Positions 26,226 to 35,048 of a stretch of 64,000 nt of DNA are shown one piece after another. The position numbers and the translations under genes are program-made. The notes under the pieces are model-generated. The model searched no databases and was not told where the DNA came from. It saw nothing but the letters and a program-made list of their open reading frames with translations. This DNA is from Aliidongia dinghuensis (GTDB lineage Bacteria; Pseudomonadota; Alphaproteobacteria; ATCC43930; CGMCC-115725). Position 1 is the stretch's first letter. Each line of letters opens with the position of its first letter. The stretch is from positions 62,001-126,000 of the forward strand of contig NZ_BMJQ01000005.1 of the NCBI RefSeq assembly GCF_014643535.1, written 5' to 3'.

Positions 26226-27632
26226 ATGAGAACCCTTCGTTTGGCGCCAACTCGGTGGGCCTTGTTGGGCGGCGTCTCGCTGCTCGCTGCCTGCGCCGTA
26301 GGCCCCGACTACAAGGCGCCCGAGCCGGCACCGGCCGCGGTCGAGCATGCCGATCCCGCAACCTATGCCAAGACCGCGGCCGACGCCCGATGGTGGCACG
26401 CGTTCGAGGATCCGGAGCTCGATTCGCTCGTGACACGCGCGCTCGCCGGCAACCTCGACCTGCGCGCCGCGGTCGCCCGGGTGCGCGAATCCCGCGCCCT
26501 CTTCGACGACCGGCGGCTCGACCAGTTCCCGCGCGTCACCAGCTCGGGCGGCTATACCCGGTCCTATGAGCAAACACCGGGCTTCGGCACCAAGCGCGCC
26601 AACGTGGAGAGCGCCGACCTCGGCTTCGACGCGGCTTGGGAGATCGATCTGTTCGGCCATGTCCAGCGCAGCGTCGAGGCGGCGGACGCCGACGCCGGTG
26701 CGGCAGAGGCGGACGCGCGTGATGCAGAAGTCACGGTCGCGGCCGAGGTCGCGCGCAATTACTTCGAGCTGCGCGGCGCCCAGCTGCGCCGGACCGTGGC
26801 GGAACGCAATGCCGAGACCCAGCGCGACACGCTGAAGCTGACGGAGACGCGCGTCGCGGTCGGCCGCGGCGATCCGACCGACGTCGAGAGCGCCAAGGCG
26901 CGGCTTGCCGCGATCGAGGCGACGATCCCGAGTTTTACGACCGACGAGACACGGGCCATGGCGCGGCTCGCCGTGCTGATCGGCGAGCGGCCGGGTACCA
27001 TCGACCAGGAGCTGGCACCGCGCACCGAGCCGCCGAAGCCGCTGGTGAAGCCGCTGCCGATCGGCGACGCGAGCAATTTCTTGCGCCGCCGACCGGACGT
27101 GCAGGCGGCCGAACGGCGGCTCGCGGCCGAGACCGCGCGCGTCGGCGTCGCCACGGCCGATCTCTTCCCGCGCGTCACGGTCACGGGCTTCGTCGGCCTG
27201 CTGTCGGGCGACGTGTCGCATCTCTTCACCCACGGCGCCGGCGCCTATGCGGTGTCACCGACCGTGACCTGGCCGGCGTTCGACCTCGGCGGCGCCCACG
27301 CCCGGCTGCGCGCGGAGGAGGCGCGCTCGGACGCAACGCTCGCCGCCTATGACCAGACCGTGCTGCGCGCCATCGAGGATCTGGAGACGGCGCTCGAGGC
27401 CTATCGCCAGCAGCAGGCGCAGATCGGCAAGCTTGTCGACCAGGTGACGGCGTCGCGCCGGGCGGCCGAGCTCGCGCGCATCCGCTACCAGGAGGGCACG
27501 GCCGACTTCCTGGTGCTGCTCGACGCCCAGCGCACCCAATTGCAAGCGGAAGATGCGCTGACTGCGGCCGAGACTAGTGCCAATACCGACATCGTCGCCA
27601 TCTATAAGGCCTTGGGCGGCAGCTGGGCCTGA
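26226..27632 (+). CDS. Outer-membrane factor lipoprotein, NodT/OprM family
   Basis: The 468-residue protein has a lipoprotein signal ending LLAAC (Cys23), the family start AVGPDYKAPEP, and two TolC-like repeats with long helices (for example LARIRYQEGTADFLVLLDAQ near the C-terminus). It forms the exit duct for the adaptor and pump encoded directly upstream. The ATG at 26226 is the natural start; the reading frame is open further upstream inside the pump gene by chance. Confidence 0.95.
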   Translation: MRTLRLAPTRWALLGGVSLLAACAVGPDYKAPEPAPAAVEHADPATYAKTAADARWWHAFEDPELDSLVTRALAGNLDLRAAVARVRESRALFDDRRLDQFPRVTSSGGYTRSYEQTPGFGTKRANVESADLGFDAAWEIDLFGHVQRSVEAADADAGAAEADARDAEVTVAAEVARNYFELRGAQLRRTVAERNAETQRDTLKLTETRVAVGRGDPTDVESAKARLAAIEATIPSFTTDETRAMARLAVLIGERPGTIDQELAPRTEPPKPLVKPLPIGDASNFLRRRPDVQAAERRLAAETARVGVATADLFPRVTVTGFVGLLSGDVSHLFTHGAGAYAVSPTVTWPAFDLGGAHARLRAEEARSDATLAAYDQTVLRAIEDLETALEAYRQQQAQIGKLVDQVTASRRAAELARIRYQEGTADFLVLLDAQRTQLQAEDALTAAETSANTDIVAIYKALGGSWA

Positions 27633-27672
27633 GGAGACCCGGCTGCCGGCTTAACAGAAGAGAGGAAACGCC

Positions 27673-28179
27673 ATGTCCTTCACACTCTACGACGCCTCGA
27701 TCCCGGTCATGCTGCGCTCGCTCGGCCAATTGGCCTCGCTGCTCGAAAAAGCGGCCGCCCATGCCGAGGAGCGCAAGATCGATCCGTCGATCTTCGTCAA
27801 CGCGCGGCTCGCCCCCGACATGTATCCGCTGGCGCGCCAGGTCCAGTCGGCGAGCGATGCAGCCAAGGCCTGCGCGGCACGCCTCGCGGGCCTGGAGAAC
27901 CCGAGCTTCCCGGACACGGAGACGACCTTCCCCGAGCTGCAGGAGCGCATCGCCAAGACCGTGACGTTCCTGAAGAGCGTCGATCCGGCCCTGATCGCGG
28001 GGCAGGAGGGGCGTGAGATCGTCATGAAGCGCTCCTCGGGCGACATTCACTTCACGGGCGCCAGCTACGTGCAGGGCATGGCGCTGCCGAACTTCTTCTT
28101 CCACGTGGTGACGGCCTACGACATCCTGCGCCACAACGGGCTCGCGATCGGCAAGCTCGACTATCTCGGCCGTCCGTAA
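27673..28179 (+). CDS. DUF1993 family protein
   Basis: The 168-residue protein matches the DUF1993 pattern: LYDASIPVMLRSLGQLASLL at the start and the late GASYVQGMALPNFFFHVVTA segment. The family is small, soluble and helical, and resembles DinB-like four-helix proteins; its function is not known. AGAGGAAA lies a few bases before the ATG. It follows the RND operon by 40 bases but is probably unrelated in function. Confidence 0.85.
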   Translation: MSFTLYDASIPVMLRSLGQLASLLEKAAAHAEERKIDPSIFVNARLAPDMYPLARQVQSASDAAKACAARLAGLENPSFPDTETTFPELQERIAKTVTFLKSVDPALIAGQEGREIVMKRSSGDIHFTGASYVQGMALPNFFFHVVTAYDILRHNGLAIGKLDYLGRP

Positions 28180-28188
28180 CGCTCAGCT

Positions 28189-28974
28189 TCAGCTCTCGGT
28201 CTGGCGCCGCGCCTCGGTTGCGAGCGGCGCCAGGTCCGGGCCGCCCGAGCCGGCGACCAGGCTGTAGCCGAGGCCGGCCTTGGACCAGGCGAAGCCGCGG
28301 ATCGGGCCCTCCGAATGGGCGGCGAGCGGCGCGTTGCGGTCGATCGCCATCGGGCGGGCCAAGAGGGCGAGCCGCGTGCCGTGGTCGTCGTCATAGAGGA
28401 ACAGCGCGGCCGGCCCGTGCGGCGTCGGCACCAGCCGCCCGCCCATGAAGCGGTAACCGGATGCGGCCAGGTCCGGCACGGCGACCGGATGCTGCAGCCG
28501 TTCCGAGACCCAATGGACGAGCTCGCCGCGGTCGGCCGCCTTGAGCTCGACCGGCCGGATATGATCGGCCGCATAGACCGTGTAGCTGTCGGCCGCTTCC
28601 GCGGCGAGCGAGGCGATGCCGGCCGCGGTCCGGTCGGGACTGTGCGGCAGCAGCCAGCCGCCGACGCCGCCCACCACGAGCAATGCGATCGCAGCGGCCA
28701 TCGACTGCCAGGACGACCGCCAGGGCCGCGCCGTCGGATGGCGGCGTGCCTCGATCAGGCGCGCGAGGCTGAGTTCCGGCGGGATCGGTTCCTCGGCATG
28801 AGAGGCGAGTGCCGCGCGCAGCGCCTCGCGCTGCGCGCCGTAGCCGGCGATCCGCTCTGCCTCGGCTGGATGGCGGGCGAGATAATCCTCGACCTCAGCT
28901 TGCCGAGCGGCGTCGAGCCGCCGGTCGACATAAGCGTGCAGATCTTCTTCGGTGATCGGGCGGCCGGTCGTCAT
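28189..28974 (-). CDS. Anti-sigma factor, membrane-anchored
   Basis: The 261-residue protein has an N-terminal anti-sigma domain (EEDLHAYVDRRLDAARQAEV, then VEDYLARHPAEAERIAGY), a single membrane segment at about 90-110 (SMAAAIALLVVGGVGGWLLP) and a periplasmic C-terminal domain. The start overlaps the sigma stop as ATGA, so translation is coupled; an ATG 12 bases earlier is possible. No HXXXCXXC zinc motif of the ZAS group is present. It should hold the adjacent ECF sigma inactive until an envelope signal arrives. Confidence 0.9.
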   Translation of the reverse strand: MTTGRPITEEDLHAYVDRRLDAARQAEVEDYLARHPAEAERIAGYGAQREALRAALASHAEEPIPPELSLARLIEARRHPTARPWRSSWQSMAAAIALLVVGGVGGWLLPHSPDRTAAGIASLAAEAADSYTVYAADHIRPVELKAADRGELVHWVSERLQHPVAVPDLAASGYRFMGGRLVPTPHGPAALFLYDDDHGTRLALLARPMAIDRNAPLAAHSEGPIRGFAWSKAGLGYSLVAGSGGPDLAPLATEARRQTES

Positions 28975-29549
28975 TTCACTCTCCACAACGTCGGGCGCTC
29001 AGGCTTCGTCGGTTGGTCTCGGTTCGTCGGTTGGTGTCGGTTTGTCGGTTGGTCTCGGGCGCCGGCATCGGGTGCCATTGCGCGTGCCAGCTTCTCGCGT
29101 GCCCGCGCCAAGCGCGACATCACCGTGCCGATCGGGATGTCGAGCACCCGTGCTGTCTCGGCATAGGACAGGTCCTCAACCGACACCAGCAGCAGCACGC
29201 TGCGCTGTTCCTCGGGCAGGGTGCCGAGCGCGTTCAGCAGGTCGCGATGCTGCAGGCCGGCCTCCTGGGTTGGCGGGCGCGCCACCACGGTCTCGCTGAC
29301 CTCGTCGAGCTCGACATGCCGGCCACGGCGGGCCGATTGGCGCAGCTGGCTGATCGCCAGATTGTGCAGGATCGTGAAGAGCCAGGTCTTGACGTCGCCG
29401 TCGCCGCGCCGCTGGTGCCAACGGGTGATGGCACGCTCCAGGCAGTCCTGCAGCAGGTCGTCGGCCGCGGCCCGCTCGCCGAGAAGCGAGCGAGCGTAGC
29501 GGCGGAGCGCCGGGATCAGCGGCTCGACCAGCAGCATCATGTCGTTCAT
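28971..29549 (-). CDS. ECF sigma factor
   Basis: The 192-residue protein has sigma region 2 (LLGERAAADDLLQDCLERAI, then TWLFTILHNLAISQLRQ) and region 4 (LPEEQRSVLLLVSVEDLSYA, then IPIGTVMSRLARAREKL). The last 20-odd residues are a low-complexity tail of three hexapeptides of the type RDQPTN, encoded by an 18-bp repeat. The gene overlaps the anti-sigma gene. Targets are unknown; the propeller/DUF305 pair just upstream is a candidate. Confidence 0.93.
   Translation of the reverse strand: MNDMMLLVEPLIPALRRYARSLLGERAAADDLLQDCLERAITRWHQRRGDGDVKTWLFTILHNLAISQLRQSARRGRHVELDEVSETVVARPPTQEAGLQHRDLLNALGTLPEEQRSVLLLVSVEDLSYAETARVLDIPIGTVMSRLARAREKLARAMAPDAGARDQPTNRHQPTNRDQPTKPERPTLWRVK
29005..29058. 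repeat. Three 18-bp tandem repeats in the sigma factor tail
   Basis: Unit TTCGTCGGTTGGTCTCGG repeats three times with single-base changes and is in frame with the sigma gene. The repeats lie after region 4, so copy-number changes should be tolerated. Confidence 0.85.
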
Positions 29550-29582
29550 GGCGCGCCTGCCCTTTGAGAACAGTCTGGCGGA

Positions 29583-29630
29583 AGCCGCCCGGCATCGCAT
29601 CCTTTATCAGGATGCCGCTGCCGGGCGGCT
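29583..29630 (-). terminator. Terminator-like hairpin after the propeller gene
   Basis: Outer arms AGCCGCCCGGCA (29583-29594) and TGCCGGGCGGCT (29619-29630) are perfect, and an inner pair GCATCC/GGATGC (29597-29602, 29610-29615) extends the structure. It starts 5 bases past the propeller stop on that strand. No U-tract follows, so it may slow or protect rather than fully terminate transcription. Confidence 0.6.
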
Positions 29631-29634
29631 CCGG

Positions 29635-31083
29635 TTACTGGACCTGGACCTGGACCGGCTTGCCGGCCTCGGCCGCGGTGCCGGCGGCGATGACCAGATA
29701 GCGGCGCTCGGCCTTGCGGTCGTCCTGCACCACCTGGCGGATTGGCCCGATCGCGTTCACGATCGCCGCACCCGCCGGGTTGGTCATGAACGAGGCCAAG
29801 GGCTCGAGCTTGCCGCCGCCGTCGGCGCGCGACGACAGCGCCAGGACATAAGGATGCTTCGGCTCAAGCCCGGTCGCCGATGCCTGCAGCACCTGGACCA
29901 GGCCCTGGTCGAACAGCGACACGCTGGTCGGCGCGGTGCCGGCCGCCTTACCGCCCGGCGCAAGAGCCAGATGCGTCGACTGGCCGGCCAGCCCAAGCGG
30001 CGTCAGGTTCTGCAGCCCGTCGCCCTCCGGCACTGCGTTCGGCACATAGACGACCGCCTGTGGCGCCTGGCCGATCGGGATGGTCGCGATCACCTTGTTG
30101 GTGAGCGTGTCGATCGCGGCGAAGGCGTCGGCGTTCTCGAGCCCGACATAGACGCGCGTGCCGTCGCCCGACGGCCAGATGCCGTGCGGCAGCTGGCCGA
30201 CCGGAATGGTTGCGACCTGGCTGAAATCGCTGGTCTTGAACACTTTGACCTGGTTGAGCCCGCCGATCGTGACATAGGCGAAGGTGCCGTTGGCGTTATG
30301 GACGATGTTGACGTGGTTGGTGATCGGGCCGGTGTCGATCGAGGTCAAGAGGTTGAACGGGGGCTTGGCGTTGAACACCTCGGTCTTGCCGACGTCCTTG
30401 AGCGTGAACCAGACCTGGTTGCCGTCCGGCGTCGCCGCGATGTTCGGGCAGAACGGGCTGTCCTGCTTGACCCGCGCCACGATCTGGTGATCGGCGACCG
30501 TGACCACATCGGTCTCGGGATTGAACGAGGAGCAGATGTAGCCGTACTTGCCGTCGGGCGAGAAGATCTGCATGCCAGGGCCGGCCGGCACCGTGATGCG
30601 GCTCTTCTCCTCATAGGTCTGGCCGTCGAGCACCGCGATGTAGTTCTCGCCGCGCACGGTGACCCAGACCTCCTTGCCGTCGGGCGTGAAGAACGCCTCG
30701 TGCGGCGAGCGGCCGACATATGTCACGTGCTTCACCGCATTGGTCGCCGTGTCGATGAAGGTGACGGAGTTGGAGCCGATCGAGACCACGGCCAACGTCT
30801 TGTGGTCGGGCGAGAAGCCCATGCCGTGCACCAGCACCTGGCCCTTGTAGAGCGGGCTGAAATTGCCGGGCGATGGGTCGCCGAGCTTGATCACGCCCAG
30901 CGTCTTGTTGTCGACCGGGTCGACGACCGAGACCGTGTTGGAGAATTGCTCGGCCGCATAGACGCGGTCCTTGTGGCTGATCGCCACGTCCGGCGTGTCG
31001 GCGGCTTCGGGGGCCTGACCGGCCCAAGCCGGGGTGAGCGCGGTCGCGGCCAGGAGCGCCGCCGAGAGAAGTATGTGTTTCAC
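29635..31083 (-). CDS. Secreted YVTN/YncE-like beta-propeller protein
   Basis: The 482-residue protein has a signal peptide (MKHILLSAALLAATALTPAW, cleavage after AWA) and repeated blades of the YVTN type (VYAAEQFSNTVSVVDP, KTLAVVSIGSNSVTFIDT, NQVKVFKTSDFSQVATIPVG). About seven blades fit the first 360 residues, followed by a C-terminal b-domain. Such proteins are periplasmic and bind partners or metals; no enzymatic residue is recognised. It starts 3 bases after the DUF305 stop, so the pair is one operon. Confidence 0.88.
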   Translation of the reverse strand: MKHILLSAALLAATALTPAWAGQAPEAADTPDVAISHKDRVYAAEQFSNTVSVVDPVDNKTLGVIKLGDPSPGNFSPLYKGQVLVHGMGFSPDHKTLAVVSIGSNSVTFIDTATNAVKHVTYVGRSPHEAFFTPDGKEVWVTVRGENYIAVLDGQTYEEKSRITVPAGPGMQIFSPDGKYGYICSSFNPETDVVTVADHQIVARVKQDSPFCPNIAATPDGNQVWFTLKDVGKTEVFNAKPPFNLLTSIDTGPITNHVNIVHNANGTFAYVTIGGLNQVKVFKTSDFSQVATIPVGQLPHGIWPSGDGTRVYVGLENADAFAAIDTLTNKVIATIPIGQAPQAVVYVPNAVPEGDGLQNLTPLGLAGQSTHLALAPGGKAAGTAPTSVSLFDQGLVQVLQASATGLEPKHPYVLALSSRADGGGKLEPLASFMTNPAGAAIVNAIGPIRQVVQDDRKAERRYLVIAAGTAAEAGKPVQVQVQ

Positions 31084-31086
31084 GGG

Positions 31087-31488
31087 TCAGTGTTCCTTGT
31101 GCAGGGGCGTAGCGGGAGACTTCGGGGTCTGGTCGGGAGAAGCTGCGGACGGCGGCAGCGGCTGGCCGAGCGCGATGGCCATGGCCGCGATTTCCTGCTG
31201 CTGCTCGACGACGATTTCCTGGGCGATGCGGCGCAACTGCTCGTTATGGCCATAGCGCAGCTCCGCCTGGGCCATGTCGATGGCGCCCTGGTGGTGCGGC
31301 GTCATCATGGCGACGAAGTCCTTGTCGATATCGCCCGTCGGCTTCGCGTCCATCCCGGCCATCATCTTGTCCATGGCCGTGGCATTCTCGGCCAGGAACG
31401 GCTTCTCGCCCGGATCGGCGGCGAGCGCGGGTGCCGCGACGCCGATCAGTGCCAAGACGGCAAGGGTTTTCGAGGGGAAGAACTGCAT
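31087..31488 (-). CDS. DUF305 family periplasmic protein
   Basis: The 133-residue protein has a signal peptide (cleavage near PALAA-D) and the DUF305 core DFVAMMTPHHQGAIDMAQAE, continuing as HNEQLRRIAQEIVVEQQQEI. The MTPHHQGAIDM histidine/methionine segment is the family hallmark and resembles ferritin-like metal-binding helices; the family is often found with copper-handling genes. Operon partner of the propeller protein. Confidence 0.9.
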   Translation of the reverse strand: MQFFPSKTLAVLALIGVAAPALAADPGEKPFLAENATAMDKMMAGMDAKPTGDIDKDFVAMMTPHHQGAIDMAQAELRYGHNEQLRRIAQEIVVEQQQEIAAMAIALGQPLPPSAASPDQTPKSPATPLHKEH

Positions 31489-31603
31489 GGTGCCTCCAGG
31501 ACGGCAAAGGTGCCGTCGTGGAGGTGGGACGCCGCGGCCGGAAGGTTATTCCGGAACCGGCGAAAATTTTCCGGAAGCCATGCTGGACGATTTCCGATCG
31601 TCG

Positions 31604-31622
31604 GCATATGCTTGGCATATGC
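31604..31622. promoter_or_regulatory. Tandem palindromes before vapBC (autoregulatory operator)
   Basis: Two copies of the palindrome GCATATGC (31604-31611 and 31615-31622) are spaced by 3 bases, ending 13 bases before the antitoxin ATG. Repeated small palindromes at this position are the standard binding site of VapBC complexes. Confidence 0.75.
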
Positions 31623-31635
31623 TAAGGAGATCGGG

Positions 31636-31869
31636 ATGGCCACCGAGCGTCACGTCAAGCTGTTCAAGAACGGCCGCAATCAGGCGGTAAGGATTCCGCG
31701 CGAATTCGAGCTGCCTGGCGAGGACGCGGTCATGCGCAGGGAAGGCGACCGGCTCATCATCGAGCCCACGCCGCCGAAATCGCTTTTGGCCGTGCTGGCG
31801 ACGCTCCCGCCGCTCGACGAGGAGTTTCCGCCGATCGCCGATCCCCTTCCAGGGCCGGTCGAGCTTTGA
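31636..31869 (+). CDS. vapB: VapB-type antitoxin (SpoVT-AbrB fold)
   Basis: The 77-residue protein begins with an AbrB-type DNA-binding domain (VKLFKNGRNQAVRIPREFEL) and ends in a flexible acidic, proline-rich tail that would wrap the toxin. AAGGAGA lies 8 bases ahead of the ATG. Its stop overlaps the TTG start of the toxin gene. It should neutralise VapC and repress the pair through the upstream palindromes. Confidence 0.9.
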   Translation: MATERHVKLFKNGRNQAVRIPREFELPGEDAVMRREGDRLIIEPTPPKSLLAVLATLPPLDEEFPPIADPLPGPVEL

Positions 31870-32273
31870 CGCGCTATCTGTTCGACACCAACATCGTCTC
31901 CGACCTTGTTCGTCATCCGCAGGGCCGCATCGCCGACCAGATTCGCAAGGTCGGCGAGACACGGGTCTGCACCAGCATCATTGTCGCGTCGGAACTCCAG
32001 TACGGCGCCGCTAAAAAAGCTTCGCCGCGACTTACTGCCCAGCTGGAAGCGGTGCTGGGCAGCCTCGATATTCTGCCTTTTGAAGCGCCGGCTGACCGAT
32101 TCTACGGGATGGCCCGCGCGCGCCTCGAGCAGCTTGGCCGACCGATCGGCGGGAATGATTTGCTCATTGCCGCCCAGGCGATGGCGCTCGGCTATACGAT
32201 CGTGACCGATAACGTGAGCGAGTTCACGCGCATAGAGGGCCTCGCCTGCGAAAACTGGCTGAGATCTGTCTGA
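31866..32273 (+). CDS. vapC: VapC-type PIN domain toxin
   Basis: The 135-residue PIN ribonuclease has the acidic active-site residues in order: Asp in LFDTNIVSD, Glu in ASELQYGA, Asp in GGNDLLIAAQA and Asp in IVTDNVSEF. The start is a TTG overlapping the VapB stop (TTGA). Family members cut tRNA or rRNA sites; the target here is unknown. No truncation or frame change is visible, so the module looks functional. Confidence 0.93.
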   Translation: MTRYLFDTNIVSDLVRHPQGRIADQIRKVGETRVCTSIIVASELQYGAAKKASPRLTAQLEAVLGSLDILPFEAPADRFYGMARARLEQLGRPIGGNDLLIAAQAMALGYTIVTDNVSEFTRIEGLACENWLRSV

Positions 32274-32310
32274 TCGAGGAGTGACGCCGGCCTTGCCGCC
32301 GGCGCCCCCG

Positions 32311-33717
32311 TCAGATGTGGATCGCGTGCCCGAGCGCCTTCAGCGCCCCCTCGTGGAACGCCTCGCTCAAGGTCGGGTGAGCGTGGATCGTGCCGGCGAG
32401 GTCCTCCAGGACCGCGCCCATCTCGAGCGCCAGCGAGAATTCGCCTGACAGTTCCGAAACCTGGGAGCCCACGGCCTGGATGCCGATCACGCGATGATCG
32501 GCCTTGCGCGCGACGACGCGGACGAAGCCACCTTCCTTCTCCGCCTCGAGCGAGAGCGCCCGGCCGTTCGCCCCATAGGGGAACTGGCCGGTGACGATCT
32601 CGATGCCCTGCGCCTCCGCCTCGGCCGGCGCCAGGCCGATGCTGACGATCTCGGGATCCGTGAAGCACACCGCCGGGATGCCGGCCGGCGTGAAGTGGCG
32701 CCGGTGGCCGGCGATGATCTCGGCCACCATCTCGCCTTGCGCCGAGGCCTTGTGCGCCAGCATCGGCTCGCCGACCAGGTCGCCGATCGCCCAGACATTG
32801 CGCATGGACGTGCGGCATTGGTCGTCGACCTTGACGAAACGGCCGTCCATGTCGACCGCCATGGTCTCGAGCCCCCAGCCCTCGGTCCGCGGCTTGCGGC
32901 CGACCGTGACCAGCACGTTGTCCGCGGCGATCGTGAATTCCGCGCCGTCCTGGCCCTTGACGCGCACGGCACCCGAGGCGTCGAGGCCAAGCGCGCTGGC
33001 GCTCAGATGCACGGTGACGCCGGCCTTCTCCAGCCAATGGCGCACGGGGGTCGCGAGCTGCTCGTCATAGAGCGGCAGGATGCGGTCCAGCGCCTCCACG
33101 ACGGTGACCTCGGACCCGAGCTTGCGGAAGGCCGTGCCGAGCTCGAGCCCGATATAGCCGGCGCCGATCACGACCAGCCGCTCCGGCAGCGCGTCGAGCG
33201 ACAGCGCCTCGGTCGAGGAGATGATCTTGCCGCCGAACGGCAGGATCGGCAGCTCGACCGGCACCGAGCCCTGGGCCAGGATGACGTGGTCGGCCGTGAT
33301 CGTGACCGGGCCGTCCTTGGTCTCGACCGTGCAGGTCTTGCCGTCGGAGAAGGTCGCCCAGCCGGCGACGACCTTGACCTTGGCGCGCTTCAGGAGCGCC
33401 GTGACGCCGCCGTTGAGCTTCGCCGTGATGCCGTCCTTCCAGCGCACGGTCTGGCCCAGGTCGAGCGTCGGCGGGCTCGACAGCTTGATGCCGAGCGAGC
33501 CCGCATCGCCCGCCGCCTTCGTCATATGGGCGAACTTGTCGGCGGCATGGATCAAGGCCTTGGACGGGATGCAGCCGCGGATGAGGCAGGTGCCGCCGAG
33601 CGTGTCGCCCTCGACCAGAATGGTTTCCAGGCCAAGCTGGCCGGCACGGATGGCCGCGACATAGCCGCCCGGCCCGCCGCCCACGACCAGGACATGGGTC
33701 TTCAAACTCTCGGTCAT
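32311..33717 (-). CDS. lpdA: Dihydrolipoyl dehydrogenase (E3) of the branched-chain complex
   Basis: The 468-residue flavoprotein has the FAD motif GGGPGGYVAAIRAGQLGL, the redox pair in GGTCLIRGCIPSK, an NAD site at VVIGAGYIGLELGTAF and the C-terminal His-Glu region HAHPTLSEA. The residues between the redox cysteines are L-I-R-G rather than the more common L-N-V-G. It is the last gene of the bkd operon, starting 3 bases after E2, and re-oxidises the lipoyl groups. Confidence 0.94.
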   Translation of the reverse strand: MTESLKTHVLVVGGGPGGYVAAIRAGQLGLETILVEGDTLGGTCLIRGCIPSKALIHAADKFAHMTKAAGDAGSLGIKLSSPPTLDLGQTVRWKDGITAKLNGGVTALLKRAKVKVVAGWATFSDGKTCTVETKDGPVTITADHVILAQGSVPVELPILPFGGKIISSTEALSLDALPERLVVIGAGYIGLELGTAFRKLGSEVTVVEALDRILPLYDEQLATPVRHWLEKAGVTVHLSASALGLDASGAVRVKGQDGAEFTIAADNVLVTVGRKPRTEGWGLETMAVDMDGRFVKVDDQCRTSMRNVWAIGDLVGEPMLAHKASAQGEMVAEIIAGHRRHFTPAGIPAVCFTDPEIVSIGLAPAEAEAQGIEIVTGQFPYGANGRALSLEAEKEGGFVRVVARKADHRVIGIQAVGSQVSELSGEFSLALEMGAVLEDLAGTIHAHPTLSEAFHEGALKALGHAIHI

Positions 33718-33720
33718 TCG

Positions 33721-35043
33721 TCAATCCATGAACAGGGTGGCGGGCTGCTCCAGGAGCCCGCGGATGCGCTGGATGAACTCGGCCGCGTCCCAGCCGTCGA
33801 CCACGCGATGGTCGAAGGACGAGGAGAGATTCATCATCTTGCGCACGACGATCTGGCCGCCGCGCACCATCGGGCGCTCGACGATCTTGTTGACGCCGAC
33901 GATCGCCACTTCCGGCCGGTTGATGACCGGCGTCGAGACGATGCCGCCCATGGGCCCGAGGCTGGTGATCGTGATGGTCGAGCCCGAGAGCTCCTCGCGC
34001 GTCGCCTTGCCGTCGCGCGCGGCGGTCGCGAGACGCGCGATCTCGGCCGCCGCCTGCCACAGGTCGAGCGCCTCGGCATGGGCGACGACGGGCACGACGA
34101 GCCCGCTCGGCGTCTGGGTCGCGATGCCGGCATGAACCGCGGCATGGCGATGCACCACGCCTGCGTCGTCGTCGAAGCGCGCGTTGATCTGCGGGAAATC
34201 CGGCAACGCCTTCACCATCGCGCGCAGCAGGAACGGCAGCAGCGTCAGCTTCGGCCGGTCCTTCTTCTCGCCGTTCAGATGCTGGCGCAGCTCCTCGAGC
34301 GCCGTCACGTCGACTTCCTCGACGTAGGAGAAATGCGGGATGCGGCGCTTCGCCTCCTGCATCTTCTCGGCGATCTTGCGTCTGAGCCCGATGACCTTGA
34401 TCTCCTCGACGCCATCGCGCGTCAGCGCCCGGGCCTGGACGGATCCGACCGCCGTCGTGCCGCCGGCGGCGACGAAGGCGTCGAGGTCCGCATGGGTGAT
34501 GCGGCCGGCCGGGCCGGTGCCGGGCACGAACTGCAGCTCGATGCCGAGGTCCCAGGCGCGCTGGCGCACCGCCGGCGAGGCCTGCGGCTTGTCGCCGGCG
34601 AGACGCGTCGCAAACGCCGGCGTGACGGCGGCCGGCGCCGTCGGCACAGGTGGCGAGACGAGGGTGAGGGCGGGCCGCGGTGCCGGCTCCGACGCCTTGG
34701 CCGCGACGGGCGCCTGTGGGGCTGAGGGCGCGGCGGCAGGGGCGGGCGCCACCGCAGGAACGGACGCCGGCTTCGGCGCCTCGGCCTTGGCGTTGCCGAC
34801 GCCGTCGATCTCGAATTCGATCAGCGTCGAGCCGACCGGGCGCATCTGGCCGGCATCGCCGTGCAGCACCAGGATCTTGCCGGCAACCGGCGAAGAGATC
34901 TCGACCACGGCCTTGTCGGTCATGATGTCGACCAGATGCTGGTCTTCCGTGACCAAGTCGCCGACCTTGACGTGCCAGGCGGCAATCTCCGCCTCGGCGG
35001 TGCCTTCGCCCACGTCGGGCAGCTTGAAGCTATAAAGTCCCAT
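33721..35043 (-). CDS. bkdB: Branched-chain 2-oxoacid dehydrogenase E2 (acyltransferase)
   Basis: The 440-residue protein has one lipoyl domain (lipoyl Lys in MTDKAVVEIS, about residue 45), an Ala/Pro linker, the E3/E1-binding domain (ASPAVRQRAWDLGI, about 155-190), a second linker and the catalytic domain ending with the active site FDHRVVDG. It transfers branched acyl groups from E1 to CoA. It starts 5 bases after the E1b stop. The start at 35043 gives the usual MGLYSFKLPDVGEG beginning. Confidence 0.95.
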   Translation of the reverse strand: MGLYSFKLPDVGEGTAEAEIAAWHVKVGDLVTEDQHLVDIMTDKAVVEISSPVAGKILVLHGDAGQMRPVGSTLIEFEIDGVGNAKAEAPKPASVPAVAPAPAAAPSAPQAPVAAKASEPAPRPALTLVSPPVPTAPAAVTPAFATRLAGDKPQASPAVRQRAWDLGIELQFVPGTGPAGRITHADLDAFVAAGGTTAVGSVQARALTRDGVEEIKVIGLRRKIAEKMQEAKRRIPHFSYVEEVDVTALEELRQHLNGEKKDRPKLTLLPFLLRAMVKALPDFPQINARFDDDAGVVHRHAAVHAGIATQTPSGLVVPVVAHAEALDLWQAAAEIARLATAARDGKATREELSGSTITITSLGPMGGIVSTPVINRPEVAIVGVNKIVERPMVRGGQIVVRKMMNLSSSFDHRVVDGWDAAEFIQRIRGLLEQPATLFMD

Positions 35044-35048
35044 GGTGC

